64,000 nucleotides of DNA from Pandoraea capi (GCF_902459735.1 NZ_CABPRV010000002.1:558001-622000), one strand, 5' to 3'. Counted from the stretch's first letter, positions 26,089 through 35,717 are shown. The notes: generated by a model not told the origin, from the letters alone. Made by a program: numbers and translations.

Positions 26089-26904
26089 ATGAGCCGACGT
26101 TTTTCTTCCACTTCCGCAACCGCCCCGTGCGTCGAAGTCGAGACCCACGGGCCGGTCACCCTCATCACGCTGGCACGACCCGCGCGACGCAACGCGGTCG
26201 ACCGGGAAATGGCGGCCGCGTTGCGCGACGCCCTACTCGCCTTCGAACAGGACGAAAGCGCCTGCGTCGCCGTGCTGTGCGGTAACGGCGCCTCGTTCTG
26301 CTCGGGCGCGGACCTCTCTGCCTTCGACGATCCGGAACGTCGCAACGAGGTCACCCCGGACGGCAGCGGCGACGGCCCGATGGGGCTGACCCGGCGTCAC
26401 CTGGACAAGCCCGTCATCGCCGCCGTCAGCGGTCACGCGGTCGCCGGTGGACTGGAACTCGCCCTCTGGTGCGACCTGCGTGTCGCGGACGACTCCGCAA
26501 CGTTCGGCGTCTTCTGCCGTCGTTTCGGCGTGCCGCTCATCGACGGCGGCACCGTCCGTCTGCCTCGCCTGATAGGAATGAGCCGAGCACTCGACATGAT
26601 TCTGACGGGACGGGCTGTCGGCGCGCAGGAAGCCTACGAAATCGGGCTGGTGAACCGGCTGGTACCGGAGGGGATGGCGCGTCAGGGCGCCCTCGCGCTC
26701 GCCCAGCAACTCGCGGAACTGCCGCAAGGCGCGCTACGTGCCGACCGCCGGGCGGCCTATGCACAATGGGATCTGTCGCTGGAGGCCGCGTTGCAGCAAG
26801 AAGGCGCTGCCGGGCATGCGGTGGTGTTCTCGGAGGGTATTGCCGGCGCCCGGGCATTTCTCGCCGGAGACGGCCGTCACGGCGCGCCGCGCGACACCCC
26901 GTAA
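26089..26904 (+). CDS. Enoyl-CoA hydratase/isomerase family (crotonase) protein
   Basis: A 271-residue crotonase. The oxyanion-hole regions are present (GNGASFCSGADLSAF and SGHAVAGGLELALWCDLRVA). At the site where classical hydratases carry the first catalytic Glu the sequence reads FGVPLIDGGTVRLPRL, without an obvious Glu, so it may not be a simple hydratase. GGGAG precedes the ATG. It is monocistronic between otsA and the ankyrin gene; substrate unknown. Confidence 0.8.
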   Translation: MSRRFSSTSATAPCVEVETHGPVTLITLARPARRNAVDREMAAALRDALLAFEQDESACVAVLCGNGASFCSGADLSAFDDPERRNEVTPDGSGDGPMGLTRRHLDKPVIAAVSGHAVAGGLELALWCDLRVADDSATFGVFCRRFGVPLIDGGTVRLPRLIGMSRALDMILTGRAVGAQEAYEIGLVNRLVPEGMARQGALALAQQLAELPQGALRADRRAAYAQWDLSLEAALQQEGAAGHAVVFSEGIAGARAFLAGDGRHGAPRDTP

Positions 26905-26940
26905 CCGGAGGCGTCGCGGCGGCGAGACATCAGATTGCCG

Positions 26941-27615
26941 TTAGTTTGCGGGGGCGGGCAACGGGGGCAATTGCGCGAGGCGCTTGCTCAGGCCGTCGGC
27001 AATTTCCTTCTGGTTCGCCTGCTTGGCGAAATCGACCGCCGTCATCTTGAGCTGGTTCTTCAGACGGACGTCCGCGCCGCCATCGAGCAACACCTTGCAC
27101 GTGGTGATGTGACCGCCGCGTGCGGCCATCATCAGCGGCGTGGTGCCATTGGGCGACTCGGCATCGACATAGGCCGAGGCGTCGAGCAGCATTTGCACGA
27201 TGTCGTCATGACCATTGGTCGCAGCGTAATGCAGCGGCGTCCAACCCTTCTTGTTGACCTCGGCATCCTTGTCGATCAACAGCTTCACCATCGGGGTGAG
27301 ACCTTGCAAGGACGCGAGCATCATCGCGTTCTCGCCAGCACGATTGGTCGCTTCCAGGTCCGTGCGCTTGTCTTCGATAAGCAGTTTCGCCACACCCACC
27401 GACTTTTCGCGCATCGCAATGACGAGCAACGGGTCGCCCTTCTCGTCCCGCGCATTCGGATCGACACCGGACTTGAGTGCCTGTGCGACGGCCTTCGTAT
27501 CGTCGAATACAACGGCCTTCACCAGCGCCGTGTTGGACGTCGCCGCCGTGGCACATGCCGTCAACCACAGCACGCTCAACAACGTGAACACTCGGAACAT
27601 CAAAAATTTACGCAT
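26941..27615 (-). CDS. Ankyrin-repeat probable lipoprotein
   Basis: A 224-residue protein. The N-terminus (MRKFLMFRVFTLLSVLWLTAC) is a signal peptide with a plausible lipobox LTAC, so Cys21 could be lipidated. The rest holds about five ankyrin repeats; the clearest contain GWTPLHYAATNGHDDIVQMLL and the GTTPLMMAARGGH unit. Ankyrin repeats bind other proteins; no enzymatic domain is present. AGGAG precedes the chosen ATG. It is the last gene of the mltG-tmk-holB-tatD run, 120 bp after tatD. Partner unknown. Confidence 0.8.
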   Translation of the reverse strand: MRKFLMFRVFTLLSVLWLTACATAATSNTALVKAVVFDDTKAVAQALKSGVDPNARDEKGDPLLVIAMREKSVGVAKLLIEDKRTDLEATNRAGENAMMLASLQGLTPMVKLLIDKDAEVNKKGWTPLHYAATNGHDDIVQMLLDASAYVDAESPNGTTPLMMAARGGHITTCKVLLDGGADVRLKNQLKMTAVDFAKQANQKEIADGLSKRLAQLPPLPAPAN

Positions 27616-27735
27616 CGGGGGCTCCTGTCGGTAGTCCGGAAACTCGGCGAAACATGTTGGGCGAAACACGGAACGAAGCGGCGAGCGACGCAGTGGATCA
27701 CAGGCGTCGATTCGAATGCTGTCGCCGAGACAAGT

Positions 27736-28518
27736 TCAATGCTTCGCGGTCGCGAACAGGCGGAAGAAATTCTCCGTCGTCGCGTCGGCAATCTTGTGCA
27801 ACGGCTCGCCGCGCAGGTCGGCGATGAATTCCGCCACGTGACGCACATACCCCGGCTGATTGAGCTTGCCGCGATACGGCACTGGCGCGAGGTAAGGTGA
27901 ATCCGTCTCGATCAACATACGTTCAAGCGGTACGCGCCGCGCCACGTCCTGCAAGTCGCGTGCGCTCTTGAACGTCACGATGCCCGAAAACGAGATGTAG
28001 AAGTTCTGGTCGAGCGCGCCTTTGGCCACGTCCCAGCTTTCCGTGAAGCAGTGCATCACACCGGCCGGTTCGCCAGCTTCCTCTTCACGCATGAGACGCA
28101 GCGTGTCGTCTGCCGCCGAACGCGTGTGAATGATCAGCGGCTTTCCCGTGACGCGGGCGGCGCGAATGTGCGTGCGAAAGCGCTCGCGCTGCCACTCCAT
28201 GTCCTCGATGCTGCGACCTTCGAGCCGGTAGTAATCGAGTCCGGTCTCACCGATGGCAACGACCTTGGGCGTCGCAGCAAGACGAACGAGATCGTCGACG
28301 CTGGGCTCAGGAGTGTCCTCATAGTCGGGATGCACGCCCACGGACGCGTAGACATTCTCGTGCTGCGCGGCAATCTCCAGCACTTGCGGCAGCGTGGGCA
28401 GATCGACGGAGACACACAGCGCATGGCTGACCTTGTTCTCGCGCATGCGCGCGAGCAGGTCCGGCATCTGCTCGGCCAGTTCCGGGAAATTGATATGACA
28501 GTGCGAATCGATGAACAT
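27736..28518 (-). CDS. TatD family metal-dependent DNase
   Basis: A 260-residue TIM-barrel hydrolase. Metal ligands are visible: HCH at 6-8 (MFIDSHCHINF), the Glu of GETGLDYYR, IIHTRSA, VMHCFTE and the Asp of ETDSPYLAP. TatD enzymes trim DNA 3'-5' and are linked to oxidative damage repair. The start MFIDSHCH is canonical for the family. An alternative ATG at 28548 would add ten residues and overlap the holB stop as ATGA, so translation may be coupled. It may be the ycfH paralogue, which usually sits beside holB. Confidence 0.88.
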   Translation of the reverse strand: MFIDSHCHINFPELAEQMPDLLARMRENKVSHALCVSVDLPTLPQVLEIAAQHENVYASVGVHPDYEDTPEPSVDDLVRLAATPKVVAIGETGLDYYRLEGRSIEDMEWQRERFRTHIRAARVTGKPLIIHTRSAADDTLRLMREEEAGEPAGVMHCFTESWDVAKGALDQNFYISFSGIVTFKSARDLQDVARRVPLERMLIETDSPYLAPVPYRGKLNQPGYVRHVAEFIADLRGEPLHKIADATTENFFRLFATAKH

Positions 28519-28547
28519 GATGGGCGATCGGTTGCCGGTGTCCTGCA

Positions 28548-29588
28548 TCAAAGCGATGCCTGACCACCGAACAACTGTTTGTATTGCAGGAATAGCGCTT
28601 CGAGCAGAACCCGCGTGTTGAGCGGATGGTTCTGCACCTGACGCTGTTGTGCGAGCTCGCGCAGGAAACCGAGCAGCCGCACGTCGTCGGTCGCATCGCC
28701 GCAACGGCGCAGCGCCTGCGACTGTCCCGGGAAAAACCGGACCGTGCCGGCCATGCGCTCGGCCAGCACGTCGAAGCACCAGCGTTGCAGCGTTTCGAGA
28801 ATGCCCGGCAGGCTGCCTTTGTGCAGTTGTTCGGCACAGGCAAACGCGTCGACCGCGCCGCCTTGCGCCAATTGCCCCAGCAACCAGTCGCGCCAGCCCC
28901 GCTCCTCCGGCTCGGCGAGCGAGCGCGCCGCAAGCGGTGCGCCCCCCGCTTCGGCGAGCACTGCGGCGGCGGTCGCGGCATCGAGACCGGCTTCGCCCAT
29001 GAGCCACTGCGTCGCCTGCGCCTCGTCGGGACGCGTAAGCACCAGACGGCGACAGCGCGACAGAATCGTCGGCAGCAACCGGTCCGGCTGTGTCGTCACC
29101 AGCAGGAAGACGACGCCTGCCGGCGGTTCTTCAAGCGTCTTGAGCAACGCGTTCGCCGCGTGCACGTTGAGCGATTCGGCCGGATACAGCAGCACGACGC
29201 GACGCCCCTGACGGTGCGAACCGAGGCTTGCGAAGTCGATCACCTCGCGCACCTGCTCGATCTTGATTTCCTTGCTCGGGGTCTTCGTCTTCTTTTCACC
29301 ATCGGCCTCTGCGCGCGCTTCGGCGCCGGGTAACGTCTCGGCCAGCGCTTCCGGGCAGATCACGCGGAAGTCCGGGTGGTTGCCACTGGCGAACCACTGA
29401 CATGCACCGCAGGTGCCGCAGGGAAAATGATCGGCGCGCGGCGCTTCGCACAGCAGACCCTGTGCGAACGTCCGGGCGAGCGCGACTTCGCCGATGCCCG
29501 GCACGGCTTGCAGCAGCAGCGCGTGCGGCATCTGAGCGCGCAGGTCGTTGAGGCGTGTCCAGTCCTGTGACTGCCACGGATACAGCAT
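28548..29588 (-). CDS. holB: DNA polymerase III delta' subunit
   Basis: A 346-residue clamp-loader subunit. N-terminal AAA+ fold (LLQAVPGIGEVALARTFAQ) with the zinc module CEAPRADHFPCGTCGACQWF, and the switch-like ESLNVHAANALLKTLEEPP followed by FLLVTT and ILSRCRR. It loads the sliding clamp with delta and the DnaX subunits. AAGGAG precedes the ATG at 29588; the upstream alternative adds 13 unlikely residues. It lies between tmk and tatD, the usual order in proteobacteria. Confidence 0.92.
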   Translation of the reverse strand: MLYPWQSQDWTRLNDLRAQMPHALLLQAVPGIGEVALARTFAQGLLCEAPRADHFPCGTCGACQWFASGNHPDFRVICPEALAETLPGAEARAEADGEKKTKTPSKEIKIEQVREVIDFASLGSHRQGRRVVLLYPAESLNVHAANALLKTLEEPPAGVVFLLVTTQPDRLLPTILSRCRRLVLTRPDEAQATQWLMGEAGLDAATAAAVLAEAGGAPLAARSLAEPEERGWRDWLLGQLAQGGAVDAFACAEQLHKGSLPGILETLQRWCFDVLAERMAGTVRFFPGQSQALRRCGDATDDVRLLGFLRELAQQRQVQNHPLNTRVLLEALFLQYKQLFGGQASL

Positions 29589-29776
29589 TTGGGCTCCTTG
29601 GCCGGATATTCCAGTAATGACAGACAATTCGTTACGTCAGGTCAGGCGCGTGAAATCTCGATGCTCACCGGAGATACCGTCCGACCGACGCCGTAACCGG
29701 ATTATGCGCGTGTTATCGCGCCTCGGGCGATTCGTCCCCCGGCTACCTTGCTGCTTTGAACGCTCGGCCTATTCAC

Positions 29777-29800
29777 GCCGACGCCGACGCCGACGCCGGC
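29777..29800. repeat. Short GACGCC-type hexamer tandem repeat
   Basis: About four copies of a 6-bp CGCCGA/GACGCC unit lie in the 215-bp gap between holB and tmk. It is too short for a CRISPR or known element; strand slippage could vary the copy number. Confidence 0.5.
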
Positions 29801-29803
29801 CCC

Positions 29804-30466
29804 TTAATGACCCGGCACGCCCAACCGGGCGAACAAGTCGGCGAGTTGCCCCGCAATCGCGTTGATGCTTTGCGCGGCGTCGATCAGCACCATGCGGCCG
29901 CCCGACGCCTCGGCGCGGCGCAGATATTCCTCGCGAACCCGCGTGAAAAACGCGGCCGATTCGCGCTCGAACTTGTCGGGTGCGCGAGCGCCGGCGAGTC
30001 GTGCGGCGGCAATCGCCGGGTCGAGATCGAACAGAATCGTCAGGTCGGGCTGACGCGAGCCCTGCACCCAGCGCTCGAGAATCGACAGTTTCTCGCGGGA
30101 CAGGCCACGCCCGCCGCCCTGATAGGCGAACGTCGCATCGGTGAAGCGGTCGGAGACGACCCAGTCACCGCGCGCCAGCGCCGGCTCGATGACCTTGACC
30201 AGATGCTCCCGGCGACCGGCGAACATCAGCAGCGCTTCGGTTTCGAGATCCATCGGCTCGTCGAGCACAAGCTTGCGCAACGCTTCGCCCAGCGGCGTGC
30301 CGCCCGGCTCGCGCGTGGCGACGACGTCACGCCCGACGGCAGCCAGTCCCTGACGCAGTGCATCGACGAAGGCGTTGACGTGCGTGCTCTTGCCCGCACC
30401 GTCGATACCCTCGAACGTCACGAACTTGCCCGGCACCACGGTTGGCGCGTCGGGGGAATGCGTCAT
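29804..30466 (-). CDS. tmk: Thymidylate kinase
   Basis: A 220-residue kinase converting dTMP to dTDP. P-loop [11 protein letters not shown], the DR motif in [19 protein letters not shown] and the LID/TMP-binding segments are intact. The ATG overlaps the mltG stop as ATGA, so it is coupled to that gene. The order mltG-tmk-holB is widely conserved. Confidence 0.95.
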   Translation of the reverse strand: MTHSPDAPTVVPGKFVTFEGIDGAGKSTHVNAFVDALRQGLAAVGRDVVATREPGGTPLGEALRKLVLDEPMDLETEALLMFAGRREHLVKVIEPALARGDWVVSDRFTDATFAYQGGGRGLSREKLSILERWVQGSRQPDLTILFDLDPAIAAARLAGARAPDKFERESAAFFTRVREEYLRRAEASGGRMVLIDAAQSINAIAGQLADLFARLGVPGH

Positions 30467-31458
30467 TGTTCACCTCGCTGATATTTGTCCACGGCGCGAT
30501 TGTGCTCCTGAAGATTGGTCGAGAAATGGCTGGTGCCATCGCCACGCGCCACGAAATAGAGGGCATCGGTCGGCGCGGGATTGAGCGCCGCGGCGAGCGA
30601 CGCCACACCGGGCAGCGCAATCGGCGTTGGCGGCAACCCCGCCCGCGTGTACGTGTTGTAGGGTGTATCTGTCTGCAAGTCACGCTTGCGCAGACGCCCT
30701 GTGTACAGATCGCCCATCCCGTAGATCACCGTCGGGTCCGTCTGCAACAGCATGCGCTTGCGCAGCCGATTGACGAACACCGCCGCAACCTGCCCTCGCT
30801 CCACGGCCTGCCCCGTCTCCTTCTCGACGAGAGACGCCATGATAAGCGCCTCATACGGCGTGGTGTACGGCAATCCCGGTGCGCGCGCCGCCCAGGCTTC
30901 GTCCAGACGCTTCTGCATCAGGCGATAGGCACGCTTATAGATATCGATATCGCTCGTACCTTTCGGAAAAAGGTAGGTATCGGGGAAGAACATGCCCTCG
31001 GCCTCGGCGCGATCTGCGCCCACGAGTTGCATCAGATCGGCGTCGGGCAGCCCGGCCGTGTCATGACGCAGCGCCGGATTCGTATCGATCTCGGCGCGCA
31101 TCTTCTTGAAGGTCCAGCCCTCGATGATGGTCACCACGTACTGGTTGACGTCGCCACGCGCGAGCTTGTCCATCACTTCCATGGGGGTGATGCCAGTCGC
31201 GAACTCGTAGTTGCCCGACTTGAGTCGGGTCCCGACGTCCATCACGCGAGCGAGCAGGTTGAACAGCAGCGGATGCACGGGCACACCGCCGGTGCGCAAC
31301 TGCGTGGCCACACTGCGCACCGAACTGTAGGGTTTGATTGTGACGTCGAGCGTCGGCTTGCCCAATTGCAGCGGTGCCTGTGCCCAATAGTAAAAAGCGC
31401 CGCCCGCCGCCAATGCGACGACAATCAACAGAACAAACAGGCGTTTGATGAAAGACAT
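30463..31458 (-). CDS. mltG: Endolytic murein transglycosylase MltG
   Basis: A 331-residue inner-membrane protein with one N-terminal membrane anchor (about 7-27, [19 protein letters not shown]) and a periplasmic YceG domain. The catalytic Glu is in [10 protein letters not shown], and the TDPTVIYG and [16 protein letters not shown] motifs are typical. It cuts nascent glycan strands and limits their length. The start MSFIKRLF is picked because the anchor begins there; upstream in-frame sequence is not convincing. First gene of the leftward operon. Confidence 0.93.
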   Translation of the reverse strand: MSFIKRLFVLLIVVALAAGGAFYYWAQAPLQLGKPTLDVTIKPYSSVRSVATQLRTGGVPVHPLLFNLLARVMDVGTRLKSGNYEFATGITPMEVMDKLARGDVNQYVVTIIEGWTFKKMRAEIDTNPALRHDTAGLPDADLMQLVGADRAEAEGMFFPDTYLFPKGTSDIDIYKRAYRLMQKRLDEAWAARAPGLPYTTPYEALIMASLVEKETGQAVERGQVAAVFVNRLRKRMLLQTDPTVIYGMGDLYTGRLRKRDLQTDTPYNTYTRAGLPPTPIALPGVASLAAALNPAPTDALYFVARGDGTSHFSTNLQEHNRAVDKYQRGEQ

Positions 31459-31593
31459 GAATTGCAGGATAAGTCGCCTGAGGGCGGCAGCGGGTTCGGG
31501 GGACTCGTCGGCCGGACGAATGTGACGACGACAGGTTCGAGAGGCGCATTTTGCACGTCGAACCGGGCTCGCACGTCCTGGCGGAAGACCCAA

Positions 31594-31599
31594 TATAAT
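31594..31599 (+). promoter_or_regulatory. Candidate -10 element of ygfZ
   Basis: A perfect TATAAT lies 45 bp upstream of the ygfZ ATG in the 186-bp divergent gap with mltG. No good -35 is visible at the ideal distance, so strength is uncertain. Confidence 0.35.
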
Positions 31600-31644
31600 A
31601 CTTTGACTTGCCGAACCCTCACAGATTGACAGGCACTTTCGTTT

Positions 31645-32781
31645 ATGACCTCCCAATGGCGTGACCTTCTGCCGCAAGCGGCAGCCGCTTCTCCTTCCGA
31701 TATCTCGCCCGCCGAGCGCGCCAGACAGTTCGACGCCCTGCGCTCGGGCAGCTTCGTAGCGCTGGCGAGCGATACCGGCCTGATCGCCGTGAACGGCGCC
31801 GATGCGGCGTCGTTCCTGCATGGTCAGTTGACCAACGATGTCGAGCGACTCTCACCCGTTCAAGCCCGTCTGGCGGGCTATTGCTCCGCCAAGGGCCGCC
31901 TGCTTGCCACCTTCCTGATGTGGCGCGACACGTCGCCCGACGCGACGATCTATCTCGCGGGCGATGCCGCTGTGCAGGCTGCCGTGCAGAAGCGCCTGTC
32001 GATGTTCGTACTTCGCGCGAAGGCCAAACTGACCGACGGCACCGCCACGCACGTGTTGCTGCAAGTCGGCGGCCCGGCCGCGGAAGCCGTGCTCACCCGG
32101 ACCTTCCCCGCGCTGCCCGCTGCCGGGCTGGCCGCCGTGCATGCCACGATGGGCGATGCACCCGCCAACGCCACCAGCCTGATCCGTCTGCCAGAAGCCG
32201 GTACCGCGCGTTCGCTCTCGCGCTTCCTCTGGAGCGTGCCGGTCGCACAAGCGCTGGACGCCTGGCATTCGCTGGTGCAAGCCGATGGCGTGGTTGCCGT
32301 CGATCCGACGCTCGCCGCGTGGCTCGACGTGCATAGCGGCGTGGCGCGCGTCACGACCGCGACGCAAGAACAGTTCGTGCCGCAGATGATCAACTGGGAA
32401 GTCGTGGGTGGCGTGAACTTCCGCAAGGGCTGCTATCCGGGGCAGGAAGTCGTCGCCCGCAGCCAGTATCGCGGCACGATCAAACGCCGGTTGCATCTGG
32501 CACATGTCGATGGCACGCAAGCCAGTCAACCCATCCAACCATCACCCGGCCAGGAACTTGTCGAATCGAGCGATCCGGACCAGCCGTGCGGCATGGTCGT
32601 GCAGGCAGCGCCCGCGCCGAACGGTGGCTACGACGTGCTCGTCGAGTTGAAGCTCACCGCGCGCGAAGCCGACGACGTGCGCCTCGGCGCGGCTGATGGC
32701 CCGGCGCTCGCGTTTGCCGAGTTGCCTTACGAGATCATCGATCCGACGGAGATGCCCGCGTCGTCGGCGGCAGCGTCCTGA
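31645..32781 (+). CDS. ygfZ: Folate-binding protein YgfZ (iron-sulfur cluster maturation)
   Basis: A 378-residue GcvT-like protein. The signature KGCYPGQE is at 261-268 with Cys263, the hallmark of YgfZ/IBA57 proteins, which use tetrahydrofolate and help repair or assemble some Fe-S enzymes. LHGQLTNDV near residue 58 is also typical. Divergent from mltG, upstream of the DUF4936 and NRDE genes, a grouping seen in Burkholderiales. Confidence 0.9.
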   Translation: MTSQWRDLLPQAAAASPSDISPAERARQFDALRSGSFVALASDTGLIAVNGADAASFLHGQLTNDVERLSPVQARLAGYCSAKGRLLATFLMWRDTSPDATIYLAGDAAVQAAVQKRLSMFVLRAKAKLTDGTATHVLLQVGGPAAEAVLTRTFPALPAAGLAAVHATMGDAPANATSLIRLPEAGTARSLSRFLWSVPVAQALDAWHSLVQADGVVAVDPTLAAWLDVHSGVARVTTATQEQFVPQMINWEVVGGVNFRKGCYPGQEVVARSQYRGTIKRRLHLAHVDGTQASQPIQPSPGQELVESSDPDQPCGMVVQAAPAPNGGYDVLVELKLTAREADDVRLGAADGPALAFAELPYEIIDPTEMPASSAAAS

Positions 32782-32804
32782 TTCAGCCGCGCCCGCGACT
32801 GCCG

Positions 32805-33128
32805 ATGGACTCGATGGACTGCTACGTCTACTACCGCGTATCGACCACGCACGCTGACGCCGCCCGGCAGGCCGTCGCGCGACTCTTCGCGCTGACGGCC
32901 ACGCAGTTCGGCGTGAGCGGACGACTACAATCGCGTGCCGATGCCTCGCCGAACGACGCCGCCCAACACGTGTCGACCTGGATGGAGCGCTACGACAACG
33001 TCGACGCCGCCTTTATCGCGGCGTTGCCGCAAATGGTGATGGCGTGCGGACTCGCGGCATATCTCGAAGGCGAGCGGCACGTCGAGTGTTTCGTCGACAT
33101 GCCGACGCCCCCTCCCCCATGTGCCTGA
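32805..33128 (+). CDS. DUF4936 family protein
   Basis: A 107-residue small cytoplasmic protein of unknown function, starting MDSMDCYVYYRV; the second Met (32814) is an equally good start. It has an alpha/beta ferredoxin-like pattern (CYVYYRVSTTHADAA; WMERYDNVDAAF). The family is found next to ygfZ in betaproteobacteria. Its last 10 bp overlap the NRDE gene. Confidence 0.7.
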   Translation: MDSMDCYVYYRVSTTHADAARQAVARLFALTATQFGVSGRLQSRADASPNDAAQHVSTWMERYDNVDAAFIAALPQMVMACGLAAYLEGERHVECFVDMPTPPPPCA

Positions 33129-33940
33129 TCGTCTTCTCCTGGCAGCCTGACGCTGCCACGCCGCTGGTCCTTCTCGCCAATCGCGACGAATTCTTCGAGC
33201 GCCCCGCCGAACCCATGCACTGGTGGTCGGATCGCCCCGACGTGCTGGCGGGACGCGATTTACGAGGTGGCGGAACGTGGATGGGCGTCAATCGCGCCGG
33301 ACGCTTCGCAGCGCTCACCAACTTTCGCGACGGCCGTGCGCCGATGACGCCGAAAGATACGCCCTCGCGCGGCCTGCTGGTATCGGCGATGCTCGACGCC
33401 ACCTCGTTCGACGACGATTTGCTGCGCATCGAGAAGCATGCGCACGAATACGCCGGCTTCAATCTCCTTGCTGGCGATTTGCCCGCGGGCAAGCTGTACT
33501 GGCTAGGGAATCGGGATGTGAGCGGTAACGATGGCGCGACATCGGCCCCGGTTGCGCATCCGATCACACCGGGCTTGCACGGGCTGTCGAATGCACTGCT
33601 GGATACGCCCTGGCCCAAGCTCGTTAGCCGTCGGGATGCGCTCCGTCAGGCGATTGAGAACGCGGCTGATGATCTGACGCTTCTTGAGGTCATGCGCGAT
33701 GCGTCCGAAGCCGCTGACGAAGCGCTGCCGGAAACCGGCGTCGCACGCGAGTGGGAGAAGCGGCTCTCCGCAGCCTTCATTGCATCTCCTGCCTATGGGA
33801 CGCGTTGCACCACGCTGCTGCGCTATCACCGCGACGGCATGATCGACGTGACGGAATCGACCGTATCGCCGGAGCAGCCTTCGCACGAATTGCGCGATCT
33901 GCGCCACTTCCGCTTCGCTATCGGCCATCCGACGATCTGA
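33119..33940 (+). CDS. NRDE family protein (TANGO2-like)
   Basis: A 273-residue protein that begins MCLIVFSW and has the name-giving NRDE motif in LLANRDEFFERP. An N-terminal Cys2 after Met removal suggests an Ntn-hydrolase fold. Human TANGO2 belongs to the same family and is linked to haem and lipid handling; the bacterial role is unsettled. Start at 33119 overlaps the DUF4936 stop by 10 bp; the conserved N-terminus fixes it. Confidence 0.85.
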   Translation: MCLIVFSWQPDAATPLVLLANRDEFFERPAEPMHWWSDRPDVLAGRDLRGGGTWMGVNRAGRFAALTNFRDGRAPMTPKDTPSRGLLVSAMLDATSFDDDLLRIEKHAHEYAGFNLLAGDLPAGKLYWLGNRDVSGNDGATSAPVAHPITPGLHGLSNALLDTPWPKLVSRRDALRQAIENAADDLTLLEVMRDASEAADEALPETGVAREWEKRLSAAFIASPAYGTRCTTLLRYHRDGMIDVTESTVSPEQPSHELRDLRHFRFAIGHPTI

Positions 33941-33989
33941 CGGCGCACGCTGACGCAGCCCTATCGCAACCTCACCGCTGCCGGATGGC

Positions 33990-34011
33990 ACGTCCCGGCG
34001 ATCCGGGACGT
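33990..34011. terminator. Hairpin between convergent NRDE and oxidoreductase genes
   Basis: ACGTCCCGG (33990-33998) and CCGGGACGT (34003-34011) form a perfect 9-bp stem with a CGAT loop. No T-tract follows on either strand. Its place between two convergent genes suggests a termination role. Confidence 0.5.
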
Positions 34012-34041
34012 CCACCAGCACGACTACGACAATCGCCGTAC

Positions 34042-35037
34042 CTACACCAACCGCACGACCTGCTTGCCGAAGTTCTCTCCCTTGAGCAGGCCGAGGAATG
34101 CGGACGGCGCACTTTCGATGCCCTGAGTCATCGTCTCGCGATAGCGCAACTCGCCGGCTGCGATGGCATCGGTCAGCTCCTTCAGCGCTTGCGGCCAGAC
34201 GTCCATATGCTCGGTCACGATGAACCCTTCGAGCTTCACCCGCTGGGTGAGGAAGAGCGACGGGTATTTCAACGGAATCGGTTCGCCGTTATAGCCCGCG
34301 ATCATGCCGCATAGCGCCACACGGGAATGAGCGTTCAGGTTGCGCATCACCGCATCGAACACTTCGCCGCCCACATTCTCGAAGTAACCGTCGATGCCAT
34401 CCGGCGCCGCACTGCGCAACGCCTCATACACGTTGCCCGCCTTGTAGTCGACACACGCATCGAAGCCCAGCGTCTCGACGACGTACGTGCATTTCTGTTC
34501 GCCGCCAGCGATACCCACGACACGGCAGCCGGCACGCTTTGCGAGTTGGCCGACCACACTGCCCACGGCCCCCGACGCAGCACTGACCGCAATCGTCGCT
34601 CCCGCCTTGGGGCCGATGATCCGGTTCAGGCCGTACCACGCCGTGACGCCCGGCATGCCCGCCGCGCCAAGATACGCGCTCATGGGCACGCGCGCATCGT
34701 GAAGACGGCGCAGGTTGCTGCCATCCGAAATTCCGTACTCCTGCCAGCCGAACATCGCCGTCACGGCGTCGCCCGGCTGCCAGTCGGGGTGACGCGACTC
34801 GATCACCTCACCGACGGTGGCGCCGATCATCACCGTGTCCAGCGGCTGGGGCGGTGCATACGACTTCGTATCGTTCATGCGCCCGCGCATGTAGGGGTCG
34901 AGCGACAAGTAGAAATTCCGAACCAGCACCTGCCCCTCGCCAAGCTCCGGCAGCTCGGGGGCAGCCAGATGGAAGTTGTCGAGCGTCGCCTCGCCTTTCG
35001 GGCGAGAGACCAGCAAAATCTGGCGATTGATCGTCAT
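34042..35037 (-). CDS. NADP-dependent medium-chain oxidoreductase (CurA / leukotriene B4 dehydrogenase-like)
   Basis: A 331-residue zinc-free MDR-family reductase. The nucleotide-binding loop is AASGAVGSVVG, followed by VVGIAGGEQKC; PYMRGRMND and YFENVGGEVFDAV are typical of the PTGR/CurA group, which reduces enones. A strong GGAGGA site precedes the ATG. It starts 43 bp after the PaaI-type thioesterase gene and probably shares its transcript. Substrate unknown. Confidence 0.87.
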   Translation of the reverse strand: MTINRQILLVSRPKGEATLDNFHLAAPELPELGEGQVLVRNFYLSLDPYMRGRMNDTKSYAPPQPLDTVMIGATVGEVIESRHPDWQPGDAVTAMFGWQEYGISDGSNLRRLHDARVPMSAYLGAAGMPGVTAWYGLNRIIGPKAGATIAVSAASGAVGSVVGQLAKRAGCRVVGIAGGEQKCTYVVETLGFDACVDYKAGNVYEALRSAAPDGIDGYFENVGGEVFDAVMRNLNAHSRVALCGMIAGYNGEPIPLKYPSLFLTQRVKLEGFIVTEHMDVWPQALKELTDAIAAGELRYRETMTQGIESAPSAFLGLLKGENFGKQVVRLV

Positions 35038-35080
35038 AAAGCTTCCTCCGTAGGAATCGCGTTTGCGGGACGCCGGGACC

Positions 35081-35521
35081 TCAGTCCCCGCTCGGCTCAC
35101 CGGGACGTCGTTGCTCGCGCACTTCGCGTCCGACGGCAAGACGACGCAGATACTTGAACGTCCCCATCGCCTTGGCGACGAGCTTGCCGTTGGCGTCGCG
35201 CACCTCGCCCTCGCAATAAGCCATCGTCGTCGAACGGTGCAGCAGGCGTCCGAACGCCTGCATCTCGCCCGACCCGGGTTGCATGAAACTCGTCTTCATC
35301 TCGATCGTGACCACGCCGGTGCCTTCAGGGGCAACGCTACGGCTGGCCGTACTCATTGCCATGTCGAGCAGCGCCATCGTGACGCCACCGTGCATGACCT
35401 CCCAGCTATTGAGATGCCTGGCCGAGAGTGCCAGCCGCAATGTCGACTCGCCGTCTTCTGCACGCAGCAACTCGATACCCAGATGATCGGTAAATCCCGA
35501 GCGAATGGAGAGCGTACTCAT
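35081..35521 (-). CDS. PaaI-type hotdog thioesterase
   Basis: A 146-residue hotdog-fold protein. The motif NSWEVMHGGVTMALLDMAMS carries the HGG and the Asp used by PaaI-type acyl-CoA thioesterases; the strand VVTIEMKTSFMQPG follows. It hydrolyses CoA thioesters, which fits the neighbouring acyl-CoA genes. The tail after YLRRL is Arg-rich and not conserved. Confidence 0.85.
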   Translation of the reverse strand: MSTLSIRSGFTDHLGIELLRAEDGESTLRLALSARHLNSWEVMHGGVTMALLDMAMSTASRSVAPEGTGVVTIEMKTSFMQPGSGEMQAFGRLLHRSTTMAYCEGEVRDANGKLVAKAMGTFKYLRRLAVGREVREQRRPGEPSGD

Positions 35522-35717
35522 CGGGAACTCCGGCCACCTGGGCCAAAACGGTAAAACGTGTCCATCGTCATATCTTTAACTGTCGGCACACCGCCCAATG
35601 CGCTGCGCCCTTTTCCATCGGTAATTGAATCGACGACTTGAATCCGGGATGCCATCGACTGACTCGCGTAAAGATTCGCGCAATAAATCACGCGACCTGT
35701 CACGCACGCATCACACA

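Noticed and set aside
29777-29800. Repeated GACGCC units as a possible CRISPR or attachment site
   Set aside because: Six-base unit with no spacers, no cas genes and no integrase nearby.
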